A stretch of DNA of 35,607 bases. Source: Pseudomonadota bacterium (GTDB lineage Bacteria; Pseudomonadota; Alphaproteobacteria; Rhizobiales; Devosiaceae). Below the pieces are notes generated by a model. That model did no database searches and had not been told where the DNA came from. It was given only the letters and a program-made list of their open reading frames with translations. Made by a program: the position numbers and the translations under genes. Numbering within the stretch: the stretch's first letter is position 1; every line of letters starts with the position of its first letter. The stretch is from NCBI GenBank assembly GCA_023390785.1, contig JAEWCE010000112.1:1-35607 (forward strand), in the 5' to 3' direction. Of this stretch, positions 16,112 through 23,941 are shown one piece after another.

Positions 16112-16585
16112 TTGAACCTCTCCAGCAAAGTCCGGCTTGCGTTCATGGAGGCCTCGCTGCAGCGGGAAGCCGGGATGGGACTGCGCGCTGATGACTGGGC
16201 CCGCTACCGCGAAATCACGGAGCAGCATGAGCGTCGGCTCTCGCAGGAAAGCGACCGTTACCGGAAGGAGTACGACGAACGGGTTGCAGTTGCGAAGCGC
16301 GGTATTATCGAGCAGGCCGCTGCTAAGCGTCGTCCCTTCGTGCCGAGGTTCCTGGGTCAGGATCGTTTTGATCGCGGCGAAATAGATCGCCTCGCCCACC
16401 GCGCCGTGCGCATGCAGCACCATACAAATCTCGAAGGGCTCGAGGCTTCAAGACAGGAACAAGTCCACGAACTGCTCGCCGGTGCAAAGGATCGGCAGGA
16501 GCTGGCCCAAGTGGTGCGCCAAGATTTTACACGAGCCACCAACAGGCGGAGCGGGGAGGACAGGCGGTCCGGCCCCTCGCGGTAG
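16112..16585 (+). CDS. Unrecognised 157-residue basic, coiled-coil-prone protein
   Basis: TTG start at 16112 with GGGGGAT 7 bp upstream; the next ATG is 16145. The protein is highly charged and helical throughout (YREITEQHERRLSQESDRYRKEYDERV; HTNLEGLEASRQEQVHELL), with an Arg-rich C-terminus (NRRSGEDRRSG). This suits a nucleic-acid-associated or relaxosome accessory protein, but no motif proves it. It is the last gene before a promoter region with a LexA box, and probably ends the transfer block. Confidence 0.55.
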   Translation: MNLSSKVRLAFMEASLQREAGMGLRADDWARYREITEQHERRLSQESDRYRKEYDERVAVAKRGIIEQAAAKRRPFVPRFLGQDRFDRGEIDRLAHRAVRMQHHTNLEGLEASRQEQVHELLAGAKDRQELAQVVRQDFTRATNRRSGEDRRSGPSR

Positions 16586-16629
16586 TGGGGTGTCGTTACG
16601 GAAAGAAGAACGCACGAATCTTGCGCAAC

Positions 16630-16679
16630 TATTCCTTCCCAAAATAGGAATAATATCCTAGTTTGTTCTTGATATGTTC
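16630..16679 (+). promoter_or_regulatory. LexA (SOS) box and promoter region of the recombinase operon
   Basis: GTTC-TTGATAT-GTTC at 16665-16679 exactly fits the alphaproteobacterial LexA box GTTC-N7-GTTC. It lies 25 bp before the ATG at 16705. Just upstream are TAATAT (16651-16656, possible -10) and a perfect inverted repeat TATTCCT-N9-AGGAATA (16630-16652), which could bind a second regulator. The interval is distinctly A+T rich. LexA bound here would sit at the transcription start and repress the operon that ends in the serine recombinase. Confidence 0.7.
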
Positions 16680-16704
16680 TCAACAACAGAAAGGAGCGAG
16701 AACT

Positions 16705-17355
16705 ATGAATACGACAAATACCGAAAACCCAACCGAACGTCTTGTCTCAGCGCGAGAAAGCTTCTCGGGCCGCCTGCTGACTGACCGCCAGTTCCAAGAA
16801 GCTATGGCTATCACTGGGATTATCGAGTCCGAAATCCGCGAAAGCGGTTCGTTCAAGGACAAGCTCGGCGATTACTCTTACGCCTTCGCCCGCTCGCAGA
16901 GTTTCGACGCCGTCAAATCCGAGACCATCATCCGCGACCTCTTCAAGGAGCGGACCGGTCAAACGATGAATCAGATGCGCGAGGGTCTTGCCGAGCGCGA
17001 AGATGCGGTGACTGACGATCACCGTGCAAAGGCTTACTCACAGGCCTGTGGCATCGGCGATGTAATGGAGCAGGGCGTAAAGGTCACTTTCAATCGTGCC
17101 TTCGCCCAGCAGGCTCAGCAGCTCGCGGGGGAAATCGGCGTCACCGACGCCTGCGCCAAGCGGCTCATGCGTGAAGAATTCGCGGCCGCTGAGGAGTCTG
17201 AACTCGCAGACTGGGGCAAAGAGCTCGATGAGACGGTCTATCGCCCTCAGATCGATGCCGAGAAAAGCGAACGGACAGCCGCTCGCGAAGAACCGGAGCG
17301 TCGCAGCAGGACGGCGGCTCGCACGACTCATCGCTCGCGCTCCGGCCCTCAGTAA
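16705..17355 (+). CDS. Unrecognised 216-residue protein, first gene of the SOS-box operon
   Basis: ATG 16705 with AAAGGAG at 16690-16696. No family recognised. Helical and acidic in the core (FQEAMAITGIIESEIRESG; KRLMREEFAAAEESELADWGKEL), with a strongly basic, disordered C-terminus (about 190-216, rich in Arg, Ser and Thr) that may contact DNA. It is directly downstream of a LexA box and 13 bp before the next gene. Being the first SOS-controlled gene ahead of the recombinase, a role in excision control or transfer regulation is possible, but this is guesswork from position. Confidence 0.6.
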   Translation: MNTTNTENPTERLVSARESFSGRLLTDRQFQEAMAITGIIESEIRESGSFKDKLGDYSYAFARSQSFDAVKSETIIRDLFKERTGQTMNQMREGLAEREDAVTDDHRAKAYSQACGIGDVMEQGVKVTFNRAFAQQAQQLAGEIGVTDACAKRLMREEFAAAEESELADWGKELDETVYRPQIDAEKSERTAAREEPERRSRTAARTTHRSRSGPQ

Positions 17356-17368
17356 GGAGTAATTTCGC

Positions 17369-17680
17369 GTGACCCCGATAACTGGACAGCCCGTGGACAC
17401 TCTGGATCAATATCGCCAGCACGTCCGCCATCTCGGACTTTCGAGAGATGCGGAAACGGCGCTGCTGGCTTCCGTCAGGGACATAATGAGCAGCTTCGTC
17501 GAGAGGGCTTTTGAGGACGACCCAATCCAGCATGTCCAGCGCAACGCCGCCGCGCTGGCCTTCAAAAATGCATTGGCCGATGGGGATGTGATAGACTCTT
17601 CGGCGATTGAGAAAACAACAGATAGCCTTGCCGACGCCTTCACTCCGACGGTCGCGCCAGGTCCGCGAAAGGAGGAGTGA
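17369..17680 (+). CDS. Unrecognised 103-residue acidic protein beside the recombinase
   Basis: GTG start at 17369 with AAGGAG 9 bp upstream. The sequence is helical and acidic (LDQYRQHVRHLGLSRDAETALL; IEKTTDSLADAF) with no recognised domain. Its stop overlaps the recombinase ATG by one base (TGATG at 17678-17682), so the two are translationally coupled. Small proteins next to large serine recombinases are sometimes recombination directionality factors; position and size fit this, but nothing in the sequence shows it. Confidence 0.6.
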   Translation: MTPITGQPVDTLDQYRQHVRHLGLSRDAETALLASVRDIMSSFVERAFEDDPIQHVQRNAAALAFKNALADGDVIDSSAIEKTTDSLADAFTPTVAPGPRKEE

Positions 17681-19227
17681 TGAACGAGAATACCAAGGCG
17701 CTGATTTATTGCCGCGTGTCGAGCCAGAAGCAGGCGACGCAGGGACATGGGCTCGATTCCCAGGAACTCCGTTGCCGTCAATACGCTCAGAACCACGGCT
17801 ATGAGGTCGAGGCTGTGTTCCCCGATGACGTGTCGGGTGGCGGGGACTTCATGAAGCGTCCTGGTCTCGTGGCTCTGCTGAGCTATCTCGATGCCCAGCC
17901 GCACAAAGGGTATGTGGTCATTTTCGATGACCTGAAGCGCTTCGCGCGCGACACGGAATTCCACATTGCGTTGCGCCGCGCCTTCCAGCGCAGAAAGGCT
18001 CGTATTGAGTGCTTGAACTTCAAGTTCGATGACACGCCCGAGGGCAAGTTCATCGAAACGATCATGGCGGCGCAAGGCGAACTCGAACGTCAGCAGAATA
18101 GCCGTCAGGTGATTCAGAAGATGCAGGCGCGCGTCGCCGCCGGCTATTGGTGCTTCAAGCCCATCATCGGCTATAAGTACAAGCGCGTCGACGGCCACGG
18201 TAAATTGCTCGTGCCGGAAGAGCCCGTTGCCAGCATCGTCAAGGAAGCTCTGGAAGGCTACGCCTCGGGCCGCTTCGAAACGATGGTTGAAGTGCAGCGC
18301 TTCTTGGAGCGCCAGCCGATGTATCCAAAGGACCCCCACGGCGAAGTTCACTATCAGCGCGCCGCCGAGATGCTGGCTCAGCCCTTCTACTCGGGGTACA
18401 TCACCGTCAAGAAATGGGGTGTCGAGCTCCAGCCGGGCAAGCAACAGCCGCTGATCTCGCTCGCTACCGGGCATGCTATCCAAAGACGCGACAAGGCGAT
18501 GGCTAAGGCCCCCGTGCGCGTCAATATTAGTGATGAATTCCCGCTGCGTGGCTTTGTGACGTGCGCGGATTGCGGGCAGCAGCTGACCGCTTGCTGGTCG
18601 AAGGGCCGCAGCGCCCGCTATCCCTATTATCTGTGCGATACGCGGGGCTGTCCGTCCTACCGCAAGTCCATTCGCCGCGAAAAGATCGAGGGCGAATTTG
18701 AGGAATTGCTGAAGACGCTGAAGCCCTCACAGGGACTTTTCCATCTCGCCTTCGAGATGTTCCGCGACCTTTGGAACGAGAAGCTCTCAAGTGTGGAACG
18801 CCGCTCGGCTGCTATGCGTCAGGACCTGGCACTCATCACGAAGAAGGTTGATCAACTCTTGGGCCGTCTCGTTGATGCGACCAGTGAATCAGTGGTCGCG
18901 GCTTATGAGCGCAAGATCAGGGACTATGAGACCGAGAAGGCCGTTCTTGCCGACAATCTGGGCCGAGTTGGCAAGCCAATGAAGAGCTTCGGCGACACTT
19001 ATCGAACCGCCTTCGACTTCCTCGCAAACCCTTTAAAACTCTGGCATTCCCAAGAGCTGGCGGACCGCCGTGCGGTGCTCAGACTCGTGTTTTCGGAGAA
19101 GCTGCCCTATCAGCGCGGACACGGTTATCGAACCGCGCAAGTGACTGCGCCTTTTAGGTTTTTAGGCGTTTCCGATGAATCGGAAGGATTGGTGGAGCCA
19201 ATCGGAATCGAACCGACGACCTTCTGA
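17680..19227 (+). CDS. Large serine recombinase (element integrase)
   Basis: 515 residues. Seen: resolvase domain with YCRVSS (catalytic Ser14 by family pattern, Arg12), DSQELRCRQYA, and DDLKRFARD; the recombinase domain from about 150; a zinc ribbon CADCGQQL...LCDTRGC (about 296-327); then a coiled-coil region and C-terminal tail. GTG 17677 precedes ATG 17680; the latter is kept, behind AAAGGAGG. The family integrates circular DNA at specific sites by double-strand cleavage. Its last dozen codons read antisense through the tRNA-Ala gene (VEPIGIEPTTF) and stop at 19227, so the C-terminus is defined by the attachment site. It belongs to the LexA-box operon. Confidence 0.9.
   Translation: MNENTKALIYCRVSSQKQATQGHGLDSQELRCRQYAQNHGYEVEAVFPDDVSGGGDFMKRPGLVALLSYLDAQPHKGYVVIFDDLKRFARDTEFHIALRRAFQRRKARIECLNFKFDDTPEGKFIETIMAAQGELERQQNSRQVIQKMQARVAAGYWCFKPIIGYKYKRVDGHGKLLVPEEPVASIVKEALEGYASGRFETMVEVQRFLERQPMYPKDPHGEVHYQRAAEMLAQPFYSGYITVKKWGVELQPGKQQPLISLATGHAIQRRDKAMAKAPVRVNISDEFPLRGFVTCADCGQQLTACWSKGRSARYPYYLCDTRGCPSYRKSIRREKIEGEFEELLKTLKPSQGLFHLAFEMFRDLWNEKLSSVERRSAAMRQDLALITKKVDQLLGRLVDATSESVVAAYERKIRDYETEKAVLADNLGRVGKPMKSFGDTYRTAFDFLANPLKLWHSQELADRRAVLRLVFSEKLPYQRGHGYRTAQVTAPFRFLGVSDESEGLVEPIGIEPTTF
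19190..19227. other. Inferred attachment-site junction of the mobile element
   Basis: The recombinase frame crosses from element DNA into the tRNA 3' half within this interval, and conserved chromosomal genes begin just beyond. The exact crossover point cannot be set, because the matching copy at the other end of the element is outside the window; no second copy of this stretch was found within it. Confidence 0.5.
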
Positions 19228-19265
19228 ATGCCATTCAGACGCTCTCCCAACTGAGCTATGGCCCC
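19190..19265 (-). tRNA. tRNA-Ala (GGC)
   Basis: Reading leftward, a complete 76-nt cloverleaf: acceptor GGGGCCA/TGGCTCC with the alanine-specific G3-U70 pair, D-arm GCTC...GAGC, anticodon stem TCTGA/TCAGA with loop ATGGCAT (anticodon GGC), T-loop TTCGATT, and an encoded CCA at 19190-19192. The gene is intact. The element lies against its 3' end, as is common for integrating elements. Confidence 0.95.
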
Positions 19266-19384
19266 GTTCCTTGGGATGGCCCGGCAGGCGGACCTGCCGA
19301 AGCGCGGGTGTTGTCTAGTCGAGCGCCTCACAGGACGCAAGCACCAAATCCGGGCGCGTCAGGCGACGCGCGCAGAGCCGGCGA

Positions 19385-19798
19385 TCAGCGCTCGTCGCCG
19401 CCCTCGACGTCGAAGTCGAGGTTGTCGTCTTCTTCCTCGTCTTCCTCGAGGAAGGCATCTTCGTCGTCATCGCCGATATCCTCGACGTCTTCGACATCCT
19501 CGACGTCGGGGATTTCCTCGTCGCCGTCCTCGCCGGCCTCTTCGGCATCGGCGTCCTCGAGCGAGATGACTTCCGGCTCGTCGGGAGCCTTGGTCACGTC
19601 CTCGACTTCGAGTTCTTCCTCGTCCTCCTGCTCCTCATCGCGCTCGTTCGCCTTGCGCGAGGCGATGGTCTGCTCGAAATAGGAGCGCGGATAGGACTTG
19701 CCTGTGTAGGGCGAGACGATCGGATCCTTGTTGAGATCGTAGAACTTCTTGCCGGTCTCAGGGTCTTCGCGCTTTGTACCGCGTGGGTCTTGGGCCAA
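19385..19798 (-). CDS. TIGR02300-type FYDLN acid protein
   Basis: 137 residues from TTG 19798, behind AGGGAAG; an ATG further up would add 20 atypical residues. Seen: the family signature GTKREDPETGKKFYDLNKDPIVSPYTGKSYP near the N-terminus, then an extremely acidic tail with repeated Glu/Asp runs and VEDVEDVEDIGDDD repeats. Many relatives carry a Cys pair around FYDLN; here those positions are non-Cys, so no zinc is expected. It is a conserved alphaproteobacterial protein of unknown function, typically next to aroA-cmk-rpsA as here. It is transcribed away from aroA and toward the tRNA. Confidence 0.85.
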   Translation of the reverse strand: MAQDPRGTKREDPETGKKFYDLNKDPIVSPYTGKSYPRSYFEQTIASRKANERDEEQEDEEELEVEDVTKAPDEPEVISLEDADAEEAGEDGDEEIPDVEDVEDVEDIGDDDEDAFLEEDEEEDDNLDFDVEGGDER

Positions 19799-19970
19799 GG
19801 CAGCTTCCCTATGAGTTGAAACGCGGGGCCTCCGCTGGGTTCGCTCGGTTAGGGGCAAACGATTTGCCTGTCAAACGCAAAAAGCGCCGCAAATACCAGC
19901 CTTGCCTCCGCCTCATTTGCGCCGCCCGCCGCCATGATGTTACCGGCAGCGGCCCCAGTCCAGTTGCGTG

Positions 19971-21317
19971 ATGAATAAAGCGTCGATTCCGTCATCCCCG
20001 CTCAGCGCCGAGCGGTCGCCCTGGCTGCGCGGGCCGATCCGCCTGCCGGGCGATCCGACGCTGTCGGCGCTGGCGCTCATTCTTGCGGCGATGGCACGCG
20101 GCGAGAGCGTGCTCGACAACCTGACCCCCGGTGCGGAAACCGCGGCGACCGCCGAGGTGCTGCGGGCGCTCGGCGCGCATGTGGCGCCCGCTGGCCGGTG
20201 CTGGCATGTGCAGGGGCTCGGGGTGGGCGGCCTGCTGACCCCGAGCGCGCCGCTGCCGATGGCCGAGGCCGGGGCGGCGGCGCCACTGCTGGTCGGGCTC
20301 ATCGCCGGCCACGACATGGCGGTCGAATTCGAAGGACTGGCGGGGGATGCGGCGAACGAGGCGCTGCTCGGATTCCTGCGCCGCAATGGCTGCCGCGTCG
20401 AGCGCGACGGTAGCAGGACGCTAATTTGCGGTCCGCGCTTCGGGGTGCCGTTCGACCTGGCACTGCCGGCGGCGGCACAGGATCTGGTGGCGCCGCTGCT
20501 GCTCAATGGACTCGTTACCGTCGGCCGCTCGCACCTCAATCTGCCGGCCGGCAGCTACGATGCGGCGATCGACCTCGTCGCTGCCTTCGGGGGGCGGATC
20601 GGCATGAGCGAGGATGCCAATGGGCTGCAGGTGACGCTCGAGGGCCTCGCGCCGCTGAGGGCGCAGGCGCTGACCGTGCCGGGCGATCCGCGCCTTGCGG
20701 TCTATCCGGCAGTGGCGGCGCTGATCGCCCCCGATTCGGAGATCACGCTCAATGGCGTGGCGCTGACGCCGCGCGGGCTGGCCTTGTTCGACGCGCTGGC
20801 ATTGATGGGTGGCGACATCGGCATCGGTGCGGCGCAGAAGGGCGGCGCCGACATCGTGGTGCGGCATGGCGGGCTCAGCGGCGCGGTGCTGCCGGCCGAA
20901 CTCGGCATCGCGCCCGAGGATTTCCCGATCCTGTGCATCGCGGCGGCCTTTGCGAGCGGCGAAACCCGACTCGACGGGCTGGGCGAAGGCGTGCGGCGGC
21001 TGGCGCTGACCCGGGCGCTGCGCGCCAATGGCATCGACTGCGTCGAGCAGCAGGGCGGCCTGTTGGTGCGCGGCAGCAAACGGGTGCCGGGCGGGGGAAA
21101 GGTGGTGCCGCGGCTTGACCCCAAACTGGCGATGGCGTTCCTCGTGCTGGGGATGGCCGCCGACCAGGCGGTCAGCATCGAGGACGGAACCGTGATGGAC
21201 GAGGTGTTTCCCGATTTCGTGAGCGCCTTCGAGCATGTCGGGGCCAGCTTTTCAACCGATCCGGCTGCCGGCGCCGCGGTGTCCAGCGCGGCGATTTCCG
21301 GCGGTTCCGGGGCATGA
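19971..21317 (+). CDS. aroA: AroA-family (EPSP synthase-like) protein lacking the catalytic residues
   Basis: 448 residues; position before cmk-rpsA and overall fold motifs (LPGD...LILAAMARGES; VEDFPIL-like APEDFPILCIAAAFASGETRL; LAMAFLVLGMA) place it in the 3-phosphoshikimate 1-carboxyvinyltransferase family. Active-site positions are replaced when aligned by eye to E. coli AroA: Lys22-Ser23 and Arg27 become Pro-Thr and Leu, the GNAGTxxR loop becomes EAGAAAP, KESDR becomes GEGVRR, and DHR becomes DPK. It is therefore predicted not to make EPSP. It may be a structural or regulatory remnant, with an active copy elsewhere. ATG 19971 follows a possible GTG at 19968. It overlaps cmk by 4 nt. Confidence 0.75.
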   Translation: MNKASIPSSPLSAERSPWLRGPIRLPGDPTLSALALILAAMARGESVLDNLTPGAETAATAEVLRALGAHVAPAGRCWHVQGLGVGGLLTPSAPLPMAEAGAAAPLLVGLIAGHDMAVEFEGLAGDAANEALLGFLRRNGCRVERDGSRTLICGPRFGVPFDLALPAAAQDLVAPLLLNGLVTVGRSHLNLPAGSYDAAIDLVAAFGGRIGMSEDANGLQVTLEGLAPLRAQALTVPGDPRLAVYPAVAALIAPDSEITLNGVALTPRGLALFDALALMGGDIGIGAAQKGGADIVVRHGGLSGAVLPAELGIAPEDFPILCIAAAFASGETRLDGLGEGVRRLALTRALRANGIDCVEQQGGLLVRGSKRVPGGGKVVPRLDPKLAMAFLVLGMAADQAVSIEDGTVMDEVFPDFVSAFEHVGASFSTDPAAGAAVSSAAISGGSGA

Positions 21318-21964
21318 TCATCGCCGTCGACGGCCCCGCCGCCTCGGGCAAGGGCACGCTGGCGCTGGGGCTGGCGCGCCATTACGGGCTGCCGCATCTC
21401 GATACCGGGCTGCTGTACCGGGCGGTGGGCGTGGCGGCGGCGGACGCGGTGGACACACCGGATTTCGAGGCGCGGGCGATCGCGGCGGCGCAGGCGCTCG
21501 ATCCGGCGCATCTGAGCGATCTCGACCGGCTCACCAGCGCCGCGGCGGGCCCGCTCGCGAGCAAAGTGGCGGTGATCGGGCCGGTGCGCGCCGCGCTCTA
21601 CGACTTCCAGCGCAAATTCGCGCTGCAGCCGGGCGGCGCCGTGCTCGACGGACGCGACATCGGCACGGTGATCGCCCCCGATGCCGACGTGAAGCTGTTC
21701 ATCGAGGCCGATTCCAAGGCGCGGATGGAGCGCCGGGCGCGCCAGCTCGAGGCCAGGGGGCAGGTGGTTGATCGTTACGGCCTCTATCACCAGATAGAGG
21801 AACGGGATGCGCGCGACCGCGCCAACCCGCATGGCGGCTTCTATCCGGCGCCCGATGCCCACTTGCTGGACACCACGCGATTGGATATAGACGCCGCACT
21901 CCGCGCAGCCGTCGCCATTGTCGACGGGGTATTGGCCGAAAAGGCGGCGTCCAGGGACGCCTAA
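21314..21964 (+). CDS. cmk: Cytidylate kinase
   Basis: 216 residues. Phosphorylates CMP/dCMP with ATP in the cytoplasm for nucleotide recycling. Seen: N-terminal P-loop DGPAASGKGT (about 6-15), YGLPHLDTGLLYRAVG, DGRDIGTVIAPDADVKLFIEA with the conserved DGRDIGT motif, RARQLEARGQ, and the lid region ERDARDRANP before APDAHLLDTT. Length is normal for the short bacterial form. The start overlaps the aroA stop by 4 nt, so translation is coupled, and rpsA follows, the usual order in this group. Confidence 0.95.
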   Translation: MIIAVDGPAASGKGTLALGLARHYGLPHLDTGLLYRAVGVAAADAVDTPDFEARAIAAAQALDPAHLSDLDRLTSAAAGPLASKVAVIGPVRAALYDFQRKFALQPGGAVLDGRDIGTVIAPDADVKLFIEADSKARMERRARQLEARGQVVDRYGLYHQIEERDARDRANPHGGFYPAPDAHLLDTTRLDIDAALRAAVAIVDGVLAEKAASRDA

Positions 21965-22129
21965 TCCAACCTTTTCCCGCTCGCCCCTTCGTCATCGACC
22001 AAGGACCGGCCCGCGGATTTCAATCAGACATCGTGGATGTGGCGCCTCGCGCCCCGGATCGCTTTGCTCGTGCATGGCGATGGGCCCGCCTCCACCCAAC
22101 ACCAGCCACCGGGCGCATTGGAGAGATAT
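21965..22129 (+). promoter_or_regulatory. rpsA leader region
   Basis: This 165-bp gap between cmk and rpsA holds no gene. It ends with GGAGAG (22120-22125), four bases before the TTG start. A G+C-rich dyad (GGCGCC...GGGCCCGCC region) suggests a folded leader; ribosomal protein S1 genes are often controlled by S1 binding to their own leader, but no named motif is recognised. Confidence 0.35.
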
Positions 22130-23827
22130 TTGGCTACGCAAGCTGCAGTGAAAGAAGATTTCGAGTCCCTGTTGATGGACTCGTTCCTCGACAACGAGCC
22201 GATGGAAGGCGCCGTCGTCAAGGGAACGGTGGTCGCGATCGAAAAGGATCTGGCGATCATCGACGTCGGTTTGAAGACCGAAGGCCGGATCGCGCTCAAG
22301 GAATTCGGCCAGGCCGGCCGTGACGGAACCATCAAGGTCGGCTCCGAGGTCGAGGTGTATGTCGATCGCGTCGAGAACGCGATGGGCGAGGCGGTGCTGA
22401 GCCGCGAGAAGGCCCGCCGCGAAGAGAGCTGGGTCAAGCTCGAAGAGATGTACAACGCCAACCAGCGCGTCGAAGGCATCATCTTCAACCAGGTCAAGGG
22501 CGGCTTCACCGTCGACCTCGAAGGCGCCGTGGCGTTCCTGCCGCGCTCGCAGGTGGACATCCGTCCGATCCGCGACATCGGCCCGCTGATGAACGTGCCG
22601 CAGCCGTTCCAGATCCTGAAGATGGACAAGCGCCGCGGCAACATCGTGGTGTCGCGCCGCGCCATCCTCGAGGAGAGCCGTGCCGAGCAGCGCTCGGAGA
22701 TCGTGCAGCAGCTCGAGGAAGGCCAGATCGTCGACGGCGTGGTCAAGAACATCACCGATTACGGTGCGTTCGTCGACCTGGGCGGCATCGATGGCCTGCT
22801 GCACGTCACCGACATCGCCTGGCGGCGTGTCAACCATCCGTCGGAAGTGCTGTCGATCGGCGAGACCATCAAGGTCCAGATCATCCGCATCAACCACGAA
22901 AGCCACCGCATCAGCCTGGGCATGAAGCAGCTGCAGGCCGATCCGTGGGAAGGCATCGAGGCCAAGTATCCGGTGGGCGCCAAGTTCACCGGCCGCGTGA
23001 CCAACATCACCGACTATGGTGCGTTCGTCGAGCTCGAGCCGGGCATCGAAGGCCTGATCCACGTCTCGGAAATGAGCTGGACCAAGAAGAACGTGCACCC
23101 GGGCAAGATCGTCTCCACCTCGCAGGAGGTTGAGGTGATGGTGCTCGAGGTCGATCCCGACAAGCGCCGTATCTCGCTGGGCCTCAAGCAGACGCTGCAG
23201 AACCCGTGGGAGCGCTTCGCCGAGAAGTTCCCGATCGGCTCGACCATCGAGGGCGAGGTCAAGAACAAGACCGAGTTCGGCCTGTTCATCGGCCTCGACG
23301 GCGATGTGGACGGCATGGTCCACCTTTCCGATCTCGACTGGACCAAGCCGGGCGAGCTGGCGCTCGACGAGTACAACCGCGGCGACATCGTCAAGGCCAA
23401 GGTGCTCGACGTCGATGTCGACAAGGAGCGTATCTCGCTGGGCATCAAGCAGCTGGGTACCGGCGACGAGAAGGACGCTTCGGGCGAAGGCCTGCGCAAG
23501 GGTTCGGTGGTCACCGGCACGGTGACCGAGGTCAACGATGGCGGCATCGAGGTCAAGATCGCCGACAGCGAGATGACCGCGTTCATCCGCCGCGCCGACC
23601 TCAGCCGCGACCGCAACGACCAGCGCCCCGAGCGCTTCGCCAAGGGCGACAAGGTCGATGCCCGCGTCACCCAGTACGACCGCAAGACCGGCAAGATCGC
23701 CCTCTCCATCAAGGCGCTGGAAATTGCCGAGGAGAAGGAAGCGGTGGCGCAGTACGGCTCGTCGGATTCGGGTGCCTCGCTCGGCGACATCCTGGGCGCC
23801 GCGCTCAAGGACCGCGAGAAGAAGTGA
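22130..23827 (+). CDS. rpsA: 30S ribosomal protein S1
   Basis: 565 residues from TTG 22130; this start gives the family N-terminus (ATQAAVKEDFESLLMDSF) and has a close GGAGAG site. An upstream in-frame ATG at 22037 would add 31 unrelated residues. Seen: six S1 RNA-binding repeats, the first beginning EGAVVKGTVVAIEKDLAIIDVG, and later ones marked by ITDYGAFVDLGGIDGLLHVTDIAW, ITDYGAFVELEPGIEGLIHVSEMSW and FGLFIGLDGDVDGMVHLSDLDW. It binds mRNA on the small subunit and helps initiate translation. Length is normal for alphaproteobacteria. A hairpin terminator follows about 70 bp after the stop. Confidence 0.97.
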   Translation: MATQAAVKEDFESLLMDSFLDNEPMEGAVVKGTVVAIEKDLAIIDVGLKTEGRIALKEFGQAGRDGTIKVGSEVEVYVDRVENAMGEAVLSREKARREESWVKLEEMYNANQRVEGIIFNQVKGGFTVDLEGAVAFLPRSQVDIRPIRDIGPLMNVPQPFQILKMDKRRGNIVVSRRAILEESRAEQRSEIVQQLEEGQIVDGVVKNITDYGAFVDLGGIDGLLHVTDIAWRRVNHPSEVLSIGETIKVQIIRINHESHRISLGMKQLQADPWEGIEAKYPVGAKFTGRVTNITDYGAFVELEPGIEGLIHVSEMSWTKKNVHPGKIVSTSQEVEVMVLEVDPDKRRISLGLKQTLQNPWERFAEKFPIGSTIEGEVKNKTEFGLFIGLDGDVDGMVHLSDLDWTKPGELALDEYNRGDIVKAKVLDVDVDKERISLGIKQLGTGDEKDASGEGLRKGSVVTGTVTEVNDGGIEVKIADSEMTAFIRRADLSRDRNDQRPERFAKGDKVDARVTQYDRKTGKIALSIKALEIAEEKEAVAQYGSSDSGASLGDILGAALKDREKK

Positions 23828-23892
23828 CGCGCGAGCCGGGTCCCCGCAGCGGCGGGGATTCGGCCTCGTTCACACGACGCAGTTGCGTAATC

Positions 23893-23924
23893 GAGGCCCG
23901 CGCGCTAGCCGTGCGGGCCTTTTG
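23893..23924 (+). terminator. Rho-independent terminator after rpsA
   Basis: GGCCCGC (23895-23901) pairs with GCGGGCC (23913-23919) and is followed by TTTT. A second hairpin, TCCCCGC-AGCG-GCGGGGA, lies upstream near 23841-23858. Together they end the aroA-cmk-rpsA transcript, just before the GNAT gene. Confidence 0.75.
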
Positions 23925-23941
23925 TCGTTTGGGGCCGACCG

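Noticed and set aside
15777..16115. 112-codon rightward reading frame ending at the start of the next gene
   Set aside because: The leftward frame over the same DNA has a more natural protein composition. Kept as a caveat in that entry.
19191..19227. VEPIGIEPTTF tail of the recombinase taken as a real conserved domain
   Set aside because: It is the translation of antisense tRNA sequence and occurs wherever a frame enters a tRNA gene.
21992..23323. 443-codon leftward reading frame
   Set aside because: Shadow of rpsA in G+C-rich DNA; His/Leu/Asp-rich and without recognisable motifs.
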